Assembly (NCBI RefSeq): GCF_000218685.1
Contig: NW_006763297.1
Location: 2,414,912-2,478,911, forward strand
Source of the DNA: Serpula lacrymans var. lacrymans S7.9
Lineage: Eukaryota; Basidiomycota; Agaricomycetes; Boletales; Serpulaceae
Direction of reading: 5' to 3'
DNA length: 64,000 nucleotides
Below, piece by piece: positions 1 through 11,500 of the stretch; the first letter of the stretch is position 1, and each line of letters starts with the position of its first letter. The notes beneath the pieces were generated by a model. It saw only the letters and a list, made by a program, of their open reading frames with translations, had not been told where the DNA came from and did no database searches. Made by a program: the position numbers and the translations under genes.

Positions 1-621
1 GCATCAGTCATTGTCCTGGTAGCAACTTCCATGTCAACAGTGGTGTTGCAAGGGTTGGTGAATGGCTCGATCAAGGTATCAAGGTATAGTGTTTCTTTGC
101 ACCAATATAGACTGGGGCCTGACAGATGGTTGTGTTTTTTTTTTGCCAAGGTCGGCCTTGGGACAGATGTATCGGGTGGTTATTCACCCTCTATCCTGAC
201 TGCCGTGCAACATGCAAGTATCGCATCTAAAGTGATTGCTATGGAAGCCAGGTCTGGCAGTCACCGCAATGGACATGGTCATGACCATCCTCACCAGGCT
301 ACAGTGCAATTCTCAAATAAGCAGCTGCCCATCGCGACTCTTTTCTACCTTGCCACACTTGGGGGAGCGAACGTGTGTTGCCTCCAACAACGTGTAGGCT
401 CTTTTGGACCGGGTAAAGCGTTTGATGCGCTGGTAGTCAGTGTGCGTAACGATACAGGAAATCCCGGAGTTTGGGGTGTTACTCCTTCAGAAAGTGAAGA
501 TGTGAGTGAAGACGTGATGAAGGGTTGGTTGGAGCAGTTCTTGTTCTGTGGTGATGATAGGAATATTAGGCGGGTTATAGTCCAAGGAAAAGTTGTAGGT
601 GGGCTTGATTTTACAGAGTAG
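1..621 (+). CDS. Guanine deaminase, C-terminal part (gene starts before the window)
   Basis: Amidohydrolase that converts guanine to xanthine in purine salvage. The first visible exon (1..83) encodes HCPGSN followed by a NSGVARVGEWLDQGIK-type stretch. A 67-bp intron (84..150) follows, and exon 2 (151..621) opens with VGLGTDVSGG, the metal-site and substrate-pocket motif of guanine deaminases. Reading straight through the intron is open but gives a wrong N-terminal frame, so the spliced frame is preferred. The stop is at 619-621. An unusual histidine-rich loop (HRNGHGHDHPHQ) lies shortly after the VGLGTD motif. The catalytic N-terminus is outside the window. Family assignment is secure from these motifs; the His-rich loop is seen directly and its role is unknown. 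Confidence 0.9.
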   Translation, partial: ASVIVLVATSMSTVVLQGLVNGSIKVSRYSVSLHQYRLGPDRWLCFFFAKVGLGTDVSGGYSPSILTAVQHASIASKVIAMEARSGSHRNGHGHDHPHQATVQFSNKQLPIATLFYLATLGGANVCCLQQRVGSFGPGKAFDALVVSVRNDTGNPGVWGVTPSESEDVSEDVMKGWLEQFLFCGDDRNIRRVIVQGKVVGGLDFTE

Positions 622-825
622 GAGTTCGAGACAGTCGAGCTATAGGGGATGTTTCAATTCGCTTGAGTCGAAACATTTAGGGCAGGAAAGCTGTCTACTT
701 GGGTTTTCGGTGATCTAGTTTCGGCTTACGAGATCCGGTGCATTAATATCCCCAGTAGCGCGTCATAGGGGCTCTGTATATCACTGGGAGCTGTGGTAAA
801 GCAGTGCCTTATCTGAGCGTAGCGC

Positions 826-832
826 TATAAAG
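826..832 (+). promoter_or_regulatory. TATA-box candidate for the phospholipase D-like gene
   Basis: TATAAAG lies about 52-58 bp before the ATG at 884, a normal place for a fungal TATA box with a short leader. The call rests on sequence and position only. Confidence 0.4.
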
Positions 833-883
833 GTAAAACCTCCAAGTCCATCTAAACCTCACTATTCCCAAGCACAAGCCAAT

Positions 884-3133
884 ATGATTACTGAAAAGGT
901 ATACAATCTCACCCATTCACAGAAGACTCTCACCACCGCGTTCGCCGCTGCTCCACATTCATCGCCAGGCGAACTGGGAAAGTCTCTTTACATAGAACAT
1001 CATCACCATCACAGCGCACCCAATGCATCTGGAGGTGTTTTATCCACCGTGAAGGGTATGCTTCACGGTGGTAATGCCAACGAGCTGAAACGGATCATAA
1101 AGGATGAATATCCTTCTCAGGAGGATCTTGACAGGGCTGCCGAGTGTGGTCAGTTTGGAAGCAGACCAAGTGATCTATTTCTCAAGGTATAGTTCTATTG
1201 CTTTCCGCATAATCGCGCTATTAACTTATCCTATCTTAAGATTTATCACGATGTGCTTTGTACGCTTGATGCCGACCCATGGGCTTGTTCGGTGTCACCC
1301 CCTCTTCTTGGTTCACGCGGTGTCGTGAACCTTTCTATAATATCTGTGTAAGACACCCTCATTCCGTAGTGATACAACCTTAATTTATGTTTATACAGCA
1401 TTCCAGATATCATTCAGCATCATTACGATTGCATTGTTCGTGCAGAGTCAGAAGTCTTCCTTGCAACCAATTTCTGGCAAACCTCCAAATCAGCGACAAA
1501 GATCTGCGATGCTTTCATCGAACTATCTCGCCGTGCTGAAAAAAGAGGCAAGAAAGCAGTCGTGAAGATGATGTACGATAGGGCAAACTTGAAGATGATT
1601 ACTGAGAGCCACGTATACGTTCCCGAAAAGGAGTGGCTTAGTGAGGAAGTTCAATTACCCAAACAAAGTGATATGCCCTGGGTCGACTTCCAGCTCGTCA
1701 ACTTTCACCAGTAACGTCACTCCTTTGTCACCCCTCATATTATCATTGATCAAATTATTTGTAGACCTGTATTTGGAACGTTCCATAGCAAGTTTATGGT
1801 AGTCGATCGCAAAGTTGGCCTGCTTTGCTCGAATAATATCCAAGACAGACCAAATTATGAAATGATGGTTCATCTCGAGGGCCCCATCGTCGATAGCATG
1901 TACGACGTGGCTTTGTTAAGCTGGTTCAAGGCAATGACTCCGCCGCTCCCCCTGCTACCCACCCCTAATTGGAAACCAGAAGAAGGCTATAAGTTCGGGA
2001 TAGATAATCCCTATTCGACTACCCATAATCTGGACGGGAGCAAGGGTGCCGAGTTATTTGCACAGTTAGAGCGTGAAGCGGGGCGCGAATTCTCGTTGTC
2101 TGCTGATGACAATAAACCGTTCATCTCTGGAACTTACCAGTCCATCACAGAACATCTTAGTACGTTCTATTATTATTTCCACAGTCTTCCTTATTTGATG
2201 ATGTACACTTTCTTTAAGACGCGGGTGACCAACCTGATACGACAGCGACGATAGATTACGTCGCTCCTGCGTCTCCAGATGATGAATATACACCACATAT
2301 ATTCCATGCACCCCACGGAGAATGTCCAATGGCTCTTGTTAACCGTGCTCCTAATGGAAAACCAGGTAACCCTGCGAGTGGGCTACACAACGGACAAGAC
2401 ACAGCATGGCTGGCGGCACTGAAGTATGCACAGCATCGCGTTTTTATCCAGACACCAACTTTCAACGCGGTACCTGTTGTAGAAGGTGTCTTGGAGGCGG
2501 TGCGCCGCGGGATAGAGTGTGTGCTGTATGTCGATGTTGGGTTCAACGACGGAGGTGAAGCTTTGCCTGGTCAAGGCGGCATAAATGAGGAAGTGGTGAA
2601 GCGAATGTATGCTGAGCTGAAGGATGAAGAGAAGAAATTCTTGAAATTCTATTGGTATACCGGAAAGGATCAGGTCAAGCCTCTGAACGCGCATGTCCAG
2701 AAGCGTAACTGCCATGTGCGTATTACTATTACACCTCAGTCAAGGATGAATTATGACTTTTTTTTAGGTGAAGGTAATGGTAGTCGATGACTCAGTCGGA
2801 ATCGCGGGCAATGGAAACCAGGGTACAAGTTTATCTAGACTTTCCATTGCATATATGTTTGCTCAAAAGTCTCTTCAAACAGACACACAGTCTTGGTACC
2901 ACAGCCAAGAAGTCAATGTCATGATAGACAATCCGGAAATATGCAAAGACTGGTTAAATGCGATTAGAAGAAATGAGAATACTCACCTACATCAACTCGA
3001 CACAGACGGCATATATCGCGACAAGGATGGGAATGAGTTAACAGACTCGACAGGTGTGGGAAGCGGGTTCAAGGGCGTGATCAAGGGTATACAAGGTAGT
3101 ATAGCGAGGGCACGTGGTACAGGTGGATTTTAA
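884..3133 (+). CDS. Phospholipase D-like phosphodiesterase with two HKD motifs
   Basis: Seven exons: 884..1186, 1241..1347, 1399..1710, 1765..2159, 2219..2715, 2768..2822 and 2883..3133, giving about 639 residues. The first HKD motif is HSKFMVVDRKVGLLCSNN, just after the third intron. The second, HVKVMVVDDSVGIAGNGNQ, is assembled across an intron and followed by SWYHSQEVNV. Two HxKx4D motifs in one chain are the hallmark of the PLD superfamily, where the two half-sites form one active site that cleaves phosphodiester head groups. No PX or PH domain is visible, so this is the short fungal PLD-like type rather than the classic signalling PLD. The N-terminus carries a run of five His (EHHHHHS). 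Substrate and location are not determined by sequence; a soluble lipid-active enzyme is the best guess. Confidence 0.88.
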
Positions 3134-3433
3134 TGGTTACAGGAACGTTTTCAGGTACAAGCCTCCCATTCAGAAAACGGACAGGCAAAAGAGCAAGCAT
3201 AAGCACGATTGTACTGTATCGTACTGTATCAAGCTGGTTGTGAGGATGTTATCCACTCTTGACTGACAGATGCTACTTCTCTTAAGGAACGACTAAACCA
3301 ACTGCCCTACCAAGTAACCAACTTACATCTGCATTCGTTTCTGTCACAACAGTTCTATCTCCAAATATTATAGCATATTACATTCTACCTTTGCCTCTAC
3401 GACATCACGACATACTCGGACTACGTCTTGGTC

Positions 3434-4867
3434 CTAAAGCTTTCCCTCTACTGATGTAGGTGAGTCTGGCTCATGAACTGAGTCTTTGTCAGATCTGCGC
3501 GGCGAATCCGGTCCTGAACCCGAGTTGTCATCGACTTGTTCCTCAATCTCAGCTGTCGATGACTTCTCCGTTAAATCCAGCGATTTCTCGATACCACTAG
3601 TTATCTTCTCCAATTCCTTATCCACTGTTTTCTTCCTGGACTTGTCTAGGGGAACGACATCCTCTTCCCAATCTATACAGTCAGCCGTTGCCTCCCACAC
3701 GTCATCCAGTTCCTTCTCCCAGCCCAGTTCTCGACAAAGCTCTTTCACTAGGTCGTCGCACTTCCCAAGGCAAACCACATCATCCGGTCTGCCAAATTTT
3801 CCGACCTTGTCCATATTAAGGAGTAATCTAGGACAATCCGGCGGCACCAGGTCAACGAGTGCGGCAAACGGATACACTTGTAGGGATGTTCCCATCACTA
3901 TAAGGAGATCTGCGTTACGAAGGCGATGGATCGAGTTATGAAATGCGGACGGCATCTGTATTTTCGACATATCAGGTAGTGACTAGTCATCACAACTAAA
4001 CGACGTACGGCTTCACCGAAAAATACAATATCAGACTTCACGTAGCCTTTACACTTTTCGCATTGAGGTGGGGTCAATTTCTTTATGGCTTCTTTCATCT
4101 TTGCTGAGTCGTATGGTTTCTTGCAATCAATACAAGTTTGGGTAGCATAAGAGCCGTGTGCTTCTATTATCTTTTCGGGCGGAACGCCCGCACGACGTTC
4201 CAGCATATCGACATTCTGTGTGAAGCTCGTGTGAAGAAGATTCTTGGTGTGCAACACTTTGATAAATGCGTGAGCTAGAGTGGGTCGATAACGCCCAGGC
4301 CAGAGTTCCTTAGCGACGACATAAACTGCGGATTTCTTGAGAACATAAAGCGAATTAAGTAGTTGTGTAACTGACATGGGTAAGGATTTTTGCGGAAGAA
4401 TTTGAGCTCAAATACAGCCTCGGCATAAGGAAGTTTCAGCTTTGCAAGATTCGACTGCAGAGAGGTTAGGCTGAGTTCTCTATGACGAAGTCGGTAGTCA
4501 CTGAGGAGATACTCACGTATAAGCCTTGCGCATTCATGATGAAGTTATCAACAGGATGAAACGATTCATAAAGACACAAGCTTACCTGTCCCGGGGGTCC
4601 TGAAGTCAGGTATACCAGCAGAAGTGCTGATGCCTGAAAGAGTGAATATCAAGACAGCAAAGGGAAAACGCTGTGATAAGACTTACCAGCCCCTGTCTGA
4701 CCCGAGACTACCTTCAGAAAAGCCTATTTGACGACGAACAGAAAACTTACCATGACGAAGACATTCCGACAGCTATCCGACTTCATGTATTTCGCTATAG
4801 CTTTCAAGTTATTACCGTCCAGAAGCCTCGGAGTCTCATCTTGAGCATATGTGGGTTTGTTGCTCAT
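3434..4867 (-). CDS. HST2: Class I sirtuin (Hst2/SIRT2-like NAD-dependent deacylase)
   Basis: Seven exons from the 5' end: 4751..4867, 4687..4696 (10 nt), 4586..4633, 4517..4524 (8 nt), 4376..4454, 4009..4325 and 3434..3955, giving 366 residues. Once spliced, the NAD-binding GAGIST-SAGIPDFRTPGTG loop is rebuilt across the two micro-exons. Then come FTQNVDMLERRAGV, the catalytic His in EAHGS, two zinc-binding cysteine pairs (CIDC and CEKC), FFGEAMP and GTSLQVYPFA. All key residues are present. Sirtuins remove acetyl groups from lysines using NAD+. The acidic/basic C-terminal tail (about 100 residues, Ser/Asp/Glu-rich) resembles the regulatory tail of Hst2-type enzymes. The gene converges on the upstream PLD-like gene. 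Splice sites at both micro-exons are canonical GT-AG. Confidence 0.9.
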
Positions 4868-5200
4868 GATTTGAAGTGAAGCAGACGCTGATACTTTGGG
4901 TGCTGTGAATGACGATGAGCTGTAATAGTTATCTCTGAGCTTTGTTTATCTATGGGAAGGGCAATGGGAAAGGGAGCAAACAATAGTCCGCTCCATTGGA
5001 TCCGGACTTAATCGCACTGCGGCAAAAGTTCTGAGCTATACTACCACGTGGCAAATTACTTCCAGAGGCATGTCAAGCAAAGTTCGCAAATTTCCGTCCA
5101 CAGGGCCAGCACATAGAAAAACAGACCATGGCCTTAAATTTAACGAATACAGCGCATCGATGCCGTCTCTTATATGCTAAGCCGCCAGCCTGGGCTAGCA

Positions 5201-7531
5201 TCAATGACTGGCTTTGAAAGTCTTTAGCCATTCTAAAACGAAGACAATCATCTCTCCATGAATCTTCCTTATCTCGGCGGGTTCATCTTCCAAGTCACGA
5301 AGGCCGTACTCGTCGTAGTGATGGACGCCATCTATCGTGAACTGAGAAGAGACGTTCAAAATAATTACTACGGGGACGTACTTGGTATTAATTTGAAAGG
5401 TCGCAAAAGAGTATCGGGCCTGTCCGGAGCATATTCGCTATGGGGGGTATACGGCCTCCATGGGTCAACTACGATGGACAAGAAGCAGTGAGTACAACTT
5501 CGCGCGAAAGTATCTATCGCTGCATACCTTCGCCATCGATAATAGCCAAACGATCCGCAGCAATAGTGAAGTCACCCAAGGCGTTCACCGATGTAATATT
5601 TGGCCACTCGGGAACAGTAAAGTACTTTCCAGGAGGGTATGCCTATGGAACCAAGAGGTAAATCATACATATGAGGCGCTAAAAGATCTAAATCAGACCT
5701 GACGGCATATGCGAGATTGGTACTCTAGGGTCATGAGCCGTGATACAATACGAGGTTGTTTTGGATCCGGAGGTGCTGTCTAAAAAGTCAAACAATTAGA
5801 TGAGCTTGCTCACTGTGCAAACGAAAGAAACCCACCGAGAAATAACCCCACTGCGTACACACTTGAAATGTCCACGCGCGCCAAGTTTGATCCAATGACA
5901 CATCTTGGAAATTGCTGTCGTTATATGTACCGAAACACTAGACAATAAGAAGATGAGTGACAGTCAATCTGATAAGTGTAGTTTCATACGAACCTCTTCA
6001 ACCGTCGTATCATCTGCGCATTGGGACACGTAGTTCTGGTAAAGAAATCTTTGAACTACATCTCGGATAAGATTTGAAATGTGACCTACCTCTTTCATGT
6101 AGTTTGCATAGTTGATGACAGATAAATCAAGAGCCAAGCCCCCGGGAAGCTCAATCATCCTTTGTTCATGATTGTAGGGTAAGTTAGCGGTATGGTTTCG
6201 GCCAATTACAGGTTTGTTTAAATAGTCGCAAAATGTATCAAATTCCGTGCTTCCAACTTTGGGATCCCATACTTTCCCTTGCCATCCGCCTAGAGGGTTC
6301 TACAAATCAGGAAAAGCGATTAAAGGGACTCTACATTGCAAATTAGATATGTAAATACACACCTCGAGTAACGCCATAAAATCATCGTCGTGCTCCAGAT
6401 CTGCAAGTCCGAATAGAGCCTTGATGGCAGTCCTCAGATGTGGGACGCCAAGGAGGAAATCGATAGTCTCGATGGATTTCTCTAGATGACCAGCGCAGGT
6501 AGGGTCCGCAGCCTTGCGAATAATTTCAGAGTATTCCCACATGGCAAGTTGAGCGTGCGTTACACCTTACATTGGAATCTTTAGTACTACCTTACGTAGG
6601 GAATAAAATGCATACTAACCACTGGAAGCAATGGCACCATAAACCAATTCTGGATAGAGAACTCTCATGTGTGCTGCTCGAGCACCAGCATACGAGCCCT
6701 ATGAAGTATATAGTCAGAAATGAAATCGAAGGAGCCTACGACGAGATAGACGCACTCCATAATATATCCAAGGCGTATTGGGAGCGGTAAGGTCCTCTTC
6801 AATCCCAGGAAACTTCACATTGGCCATAAAGTTGGCAGAATCAGCAGCAGATTGCTCATTATTGAGCCACCTTTCGTGAACATAGAAATATCAGTCATGC
6901 GACTCTGGTCAGAATTCAAAGGTAGTATTACCGCAAGTTATCAGTAGAAAAGTTAGAGACAGGGATAGAGGATCCTGAATATTACAGGAATTAGAAATGT
7001 TCCAGGCCATTGGTCCATGTAACACAGTACGATGGAGTGAATTTGACGCGTACCATAGTAACGATGTTCCAATACAACACCCACTCCTCCTGTTGCTCTG
7101 GCCAATATCTCCACGATCCCGGTATCTAGAAATGGTATTCTATCTTCTCCACTGGTTTCACCTCCATCCAGCACAATCACAGGTCCTCCTGCGCCTGGGG
7201 TATAGTGGCGGGTGTTTATCCAATAGCGCTGTCCGAAAGTCTCAGAAGTATTCGAGAAGTGGTCCAAAGGTTGACGGAAGTATTGCTCAGGAAATTCCTC
7301 AAATTTCTCAGTGGAATGTTGAATAGCATCCAAGTCCTGTACGAAGAGACTGTGAGAAGTATCCTTAGGACGAGCAATAGCGTTGTCTAGTCTCCAAAGA
7401 TTCACTGCTTGAGCCCCTACGCGATTTCCAGTAACGAGTGCAGCATTCGAATTCACGACAAGGGATACAAATGCCGATAATGTGAGGAAGAGAGATGAAC
7501 TGGCGACTCTCATCTTGTCCAGGACATTCAC
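5201..7531 (-). CDS. Secreted serine peptidase, family S28 (Pro-X carboxypeptidase type)
   Basis: Twelve exons: 7054..7531, 6932..6974, 6756..6870, 6620..6698, 6363..6565, 6090..6299, 5994..6035, 5836..5937, 5699..5779, 5528..5642, 5382..5468 and 5201..5331, giving about 561 residues. A signal peptide is visible (LFLTLSAFVSLVV). S28 landmarks are EHRYYG, NFSTDNLRWL, the nucleophile in GGSYAGA (its first Gly codon joined across an intron), QVCTQWGYF, DFTIAADRLAIIDGE, DPWRPYTPHS with the catalytic Asp region, and NGVHHYDEYGL with the catalytic His. The start may be the Met at 7531 or the one at 7513, six codons later, which gives a tighter signal peptide. Family members cut after proline from the C- or N-terminal end and act outside the cell or in vacuoles. 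Plus-strand open frames inside this span are shadows. Confidence 0.93.
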
Positions 7532-7923
7532 AGGAAAAGCAGATACTCAACACAGATTGTAAGTCACTTTAAACGTTCCCATCCGAGTAATACTTACTCG
7601 GTTCGGCAAATCGGCTATGCACACCTGCCGTATAAAGGACTACCCAAGAAAATCTATATCATAAATAATGGCAAGATGTAGAGGAGACGGCAAAGTAGAA
7701 CTAATGAAGATACGAATGTGTTGAATATTCTGCAATCAGAATATCCCATGACGATGAACTTGACTGCAGAAGGACATAAGGCCCGAGCCTGGTGTACTTG
7801 CAGCAATCGTCGGTAACACATACAGAAACTCGACGAGAATCGAAATCTAAATTAGACCGAACTACCTGTCAATGCGATCCTGATGACATGGTTGAATCAA
7901 GGTGCTTTGACGCGGAAGAGGTA

Positions 7924-9074
7924 CTAGGGATCTTCATCCTTGCCAACTATCAAAGCGAGTTTGGTGTTCCGAAACACATGGCTGGCCATTATGTGCGTCA
8001 GAATGAGATTGGGAGTAGCGATCAACGTGTACAAAATCCCTAGACCACCGGACAACATTAACACGGTCGCCAGGTTACAGCAGAGAGTGAGCCTAGATAA
8101 GGTAGTCGCCGTGCTTTAGTGGGGCGAGGTCGAAGAGGGTATTAGACGCACAAATAGAATATTTGGCCATCTCGTAGTATCAATTTTGAAAAAGCTGGCA
8201 GGAACTGGTGCGATAGAGAAACTTTCGCCAATTCTTTGAAACCAGAGTGAGCTGAGATGGACCCAAGGAGGCGCCATGATACAGCCATGAAAACGAAGGT
8301 GTCATAGACGAATATTGCTAGAGGAGTCCCATAAACAAAATACTTCCCATAGACACTATACTCGGGGTACTGAGGAAAACAATATGCAGTGGGTCCATCA
8401 TTTGCAGCAGTGTAGGACGTGATGACGATTGAAGCTGTTACAAGAACAACAAGCCAAAGAACGAAGGAAACCCACACAATAAATTTGTTCCTCTCGATGA
8501 AAATGGCATGAACACGGAATAAGGATAATAGACATGACAAAGAGACGGCGAGGGCATAAAATGTGCTGATAACATGATCCATAGCGCGACAGTGACCAAT
8601 CGGAGTGACTACAGCAAGAAAATAGCAGTGGATTCAATTCCTCGTCTGAAGCCAGGAGTACGCTGCAAGGACAAACTGGTCCTTGAGCACGTCTACGTAC
8701 CTTGGAAGACTAGGGTTCCAATAATGAAGGCCAAGGAGACGAGTCTAAGATTGTAACTGAGAAACTGTGCATTGAAATTAAAAGAGAGACAGTTCTTACC
8801 TAGACCACATATATGTTATAGTACCTAGTTTTATCTTACATTTAGATAGCAATATGTAGTCATCGCCAATATTTGTGAGCATATCCCAAATGAGAGCCTG
8901 TGAGGAGAGAAGTTATCTTGGGTCAGATTGAGAAGCACATTACTGGTGATGCCTTACTTCCAAACAAGCAACTAACACATAGTTTTGTCCTTGAACTTGT
9001 TGCGCTAAGTCCAGAGGAAGAAAAGTCAACGGGCTCTGTAGCTGAGGAGTTTGAAGTTCGGGCGTGAAGCTCAT
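7924..9074 (-). CDS. Multi-pass membrane protein, DUF6533-like basidiomycete family
   Basis: Five exons: 8958..9074, 8800..8897, 8701..8756, 8152..8608 and 7924..8092, giving about 298 residues. The N-terminal part contains ALIWDMLTNIGDDYILLSK, matching the start of the DUF6533 domain. It is followed by about seven hydrophobic segments: LVSLAFIIGTLVF; VISTFYALAVSLSCLLSLF leading into RVHAIFIERNK; FVLWLVVLVTASIVI; YFVYGTPLAIFVYDTFVFMA; and two more after the RDGQIFYL motif. This architecture is very common and highly expanded in Agaricomycetes, and its function is unknown; a receptor-like topology is often assumed but not shown. The family call rests on motif order and hydrophobicity, not on a search. 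Confidence 0.75.
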
Positions 9075-9661
9075 GGCCAGTTTGACGAATCAACAGACAG
9101 AAGCTCTCCAGTGTACAAAAAAGGTCGACGACAGGCTTTGGAAAGTGTTAGGATAAAACAATGGAAGAGACTAAAAAATAGGCGGTGTCCTTTCTCATGA
9201 TGCCTGCTGGGGCACAATATCAGTGACCAATATCAGTGAAGCAGTGTTCGAATTTGTATCATCATCTGAGAAATTCAGAACTCTTTAAATAGCATGTGGC
9301 ACACACCAAATCAATTTCTGAAACCGTTTCCCTCTGGTATGATACGTGCACGAGCGTCTGGAAGTTTATAATAAAAGTCTTCGCTCGAAGCGCGTGTATT
9401 ATCTACAGTGTGCATAGAAGTCAACTTGAATACTCTGTTACCTTGAGGCGGATCGGATGCACTATGCAGAAAGTGTCATAGAGAAGATGGACGTTGTTAG
9501 AGAAATGCATAAGTAAACATGATGCAATAAGGTTTGTGATTGCGACCGACCAGCACAAAGCATAACACGACAAGATAAAATAGTATCAACCTGACCATCA
9601 CCTGAGGCTTTCAAGCTCTTCCCAACGAACACGGAAACAACAAATCAGTGTGCCATCTGGA
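9075..9661. other. Intergenic, no gene seen
   Basis: AT-rich spacer between the 5' end of the membrane-protein gene and the 3' end of ORC6. Open frames here are short and lack recognisable motifs or plausible exon structure. Confidence 0.5.
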
Positions 9662-11040
9662 TCATGTTGCCGCTGTATGCTGATGTCCATACTTCTGCAA
9701 TGGATTTCCATATAAACTCGTCATGCCTTCCACATGCCTTTGTGCTCGAGCCCAAATCGCCTCGAGTTTAGGATCGCGACTGCACCATTGTTTACTGTCA
9801 AGGAAAATTGGCCTAAAGCGTCTGCGTGAAGGCTGTGCATGCTGTTCCGGCTCATCGACGTCCATCGCATATGAGGGTTCTGCAGGAGTTGACTGAGGTT
9901 TCCGTGTTCGACGGGGAGTAGAGGGACTGGAAACTGGAGGAGGGATTTTGTTAACAGTGGAAAGAAATGGGGAAGGTTCTTCCGTAGGAGGTGCATGATG
10001 GATAGTCCCGCTCAGCGCGAGATGAAAAGCCGAGGTCGAGGTCGGTGTAACAAGATGTGAACGTTTGTGCGGGGTATGTCCGGTCGCTTTGATAGGCGAC
10101 TCTACTCTGCGCCTTTTGCTGGGTGTTTCTGGTTGCAAATCGTCATCGGGGCCGCTCAATGTTTCCTGCGAGAACACAACGCCGCGTTTTTGCGCGAGGG
10201 CTTTTGCAGGCGTTAGTTCGAGTGTACGGCCTCTTAGAGCTGATTTGGATGGTGACTTTGTAGGGGAAGCGGAATTCCTCATTTTGAGGGGAGAAACTTG
10301 GGTAACATGAACTTCCTTCGTGTCAATTCTGATTTGAGTGGAATTTTCTCCGCATCTTTTGTCTAGGGCATCAACAAAGGTCCTTCAGAGGTTTGGGATT
10401 GAAATCATATCTATGAGCTAATGAGCTGACTCGTATTGGTTCAACCCGCTAAATGCATAGGTTTGTTAAAAAACGAAAGGCTTGGTGGCGAGGAAGACAC
10501 ATACCTCCATTAGACTGTAGGTCCAATAGAATACTGCACATTTGAGGAGAGCGACGTTGGTACTGTAACGTCTTCGTGTCAGAGCATTGTCTAGGAATGT
10601 ATCCTCCACTTCCTCCATGGACTGAATTGCCTTTCGCATTGGCGTGAGCTTATATGCTCGAACGAGTGTTTCAAACGTGAGTACTTGTGAGCCACCTGGT
10701 TCTTGTGATTGTAAAGCTGCGCGAACAGTATTCAATGCTTTGACGAACGTCTTGCGATCTAAGCACGTAGCACTCTGAGCAATGTGCTCTGGCACATCAG
10801 TGTTACCCAGCCTAAGTTAAGGGTCAGTCCATGTGTTAATAATGGATGAAATAAAACGACGGACGCTTGGGATGCGAGGTGTGCACAGATTGCGGGTAAA
10901 CCGTTTGCTCCGCTAGCTAGGGTGTAACCTGAACCTGGGCCTGTTCTGGTTTGAGCAAGGTGTAAGAGGCTCTTGGCTTTTTCAAAAGTCTCTTTTCTGA
11001 GGCATAAGCTCCGTAGTTGATTGATGTGAATGGTAGCCAT
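9662..11040 (-). CDS. ORC6: Origin recognition complex subunit 6
   Basis: Proposed exons: 10865..11040, about 10505..10811, 10431..10448 (18 nt) and 9662..10382. The N-terminal cyclin/TFIIB-like helical part runs from MATIHINQLRSLCLRKETFE through RKTFVKALNTVRAALQ to LLKCAVFYWTYSLME. The remainder is a basic, Ser/Pro-rich linker with several SPTK/TPSKRRR-type sites expected for CDK control. It ends with a conserved C-terminal box (RRRFRPIFLDSKQW), the Orc6 motif that contacts the rest of ORC. ORC loads the MCM helicase at replication origins. The junction between exons 2 and 3 does not resolve to a clean in-phase GT-AG pair in my reading, although GLNQYETFVDALDKR downstream is clearly in frame. 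A start 38 codons further upstream is open but looks like leader sequence. Confidence 0.82.
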
Positions 11041-11500
11041 AGCGTTCTTACGTTCTGAGTAGGAAGAGCAATGTACAAGTACTGAAACATGCGTGACGTA
11101 CCAAACGCGTTTCGTCACATTTTCGACGCATCTGTCACGACGCGTCTTAGTCACAATTTATCAGGATCATGCTAGCATTATAATAAAAACAAGTGAAAAG
11201 GTATTGAGTTTGGGCTGTAAGGATTAGTGTCATACACTATCATAATAAAAGAGACAACGAATGCTACAAAATATTTTACGAGTATATGCCCTATCACTGG
11301 AGGCTAGTCGAAGTGTTTCAGATAGGATAGTCGTTGTTATGATCGCTAAGCATCTCGTTAAGACTGGCCGTATATTCAGGCTTCATTGTTGTGCGGAGTC
11401 TCTTTGTTAGCATTGAATCCTCAGTGACGCCCATTGGCAAGAATAAGTGAACTGCTTACCATACAGCGCAAAGTCTTTGCGATCTCAGCACTCCTTCGCC
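11041..11500. other. Intergenic spacer, possible extra last exon of the DUF2235-repeat gene
   Basis: Between the ORC6 start and the repeat-protein stop. If the GTAAGG donor overlapping the proposed stop (11501-11503) is used, an additional minus-strand exon ending at about 11318 could be added. Otherwise nothing is seen here. Confidence 0.35.

Noticed and set aside
5258..5702. Overlapping plus-strand frames of 73-80 codons
   Set aside because: They lie opposite the last exons of the S28 peptidase, whose motifs (DPWRPYTPHS, NGVHHYDEYGL) are unambiguous on the minus strand.
6572..8043. Several plus-strand frames (6572..6790, 6997..7326, 7792..8043)
   Set aside because: Antisense to exons of the S28 peptidase and the membrane-protein gene; no motifs of their own.
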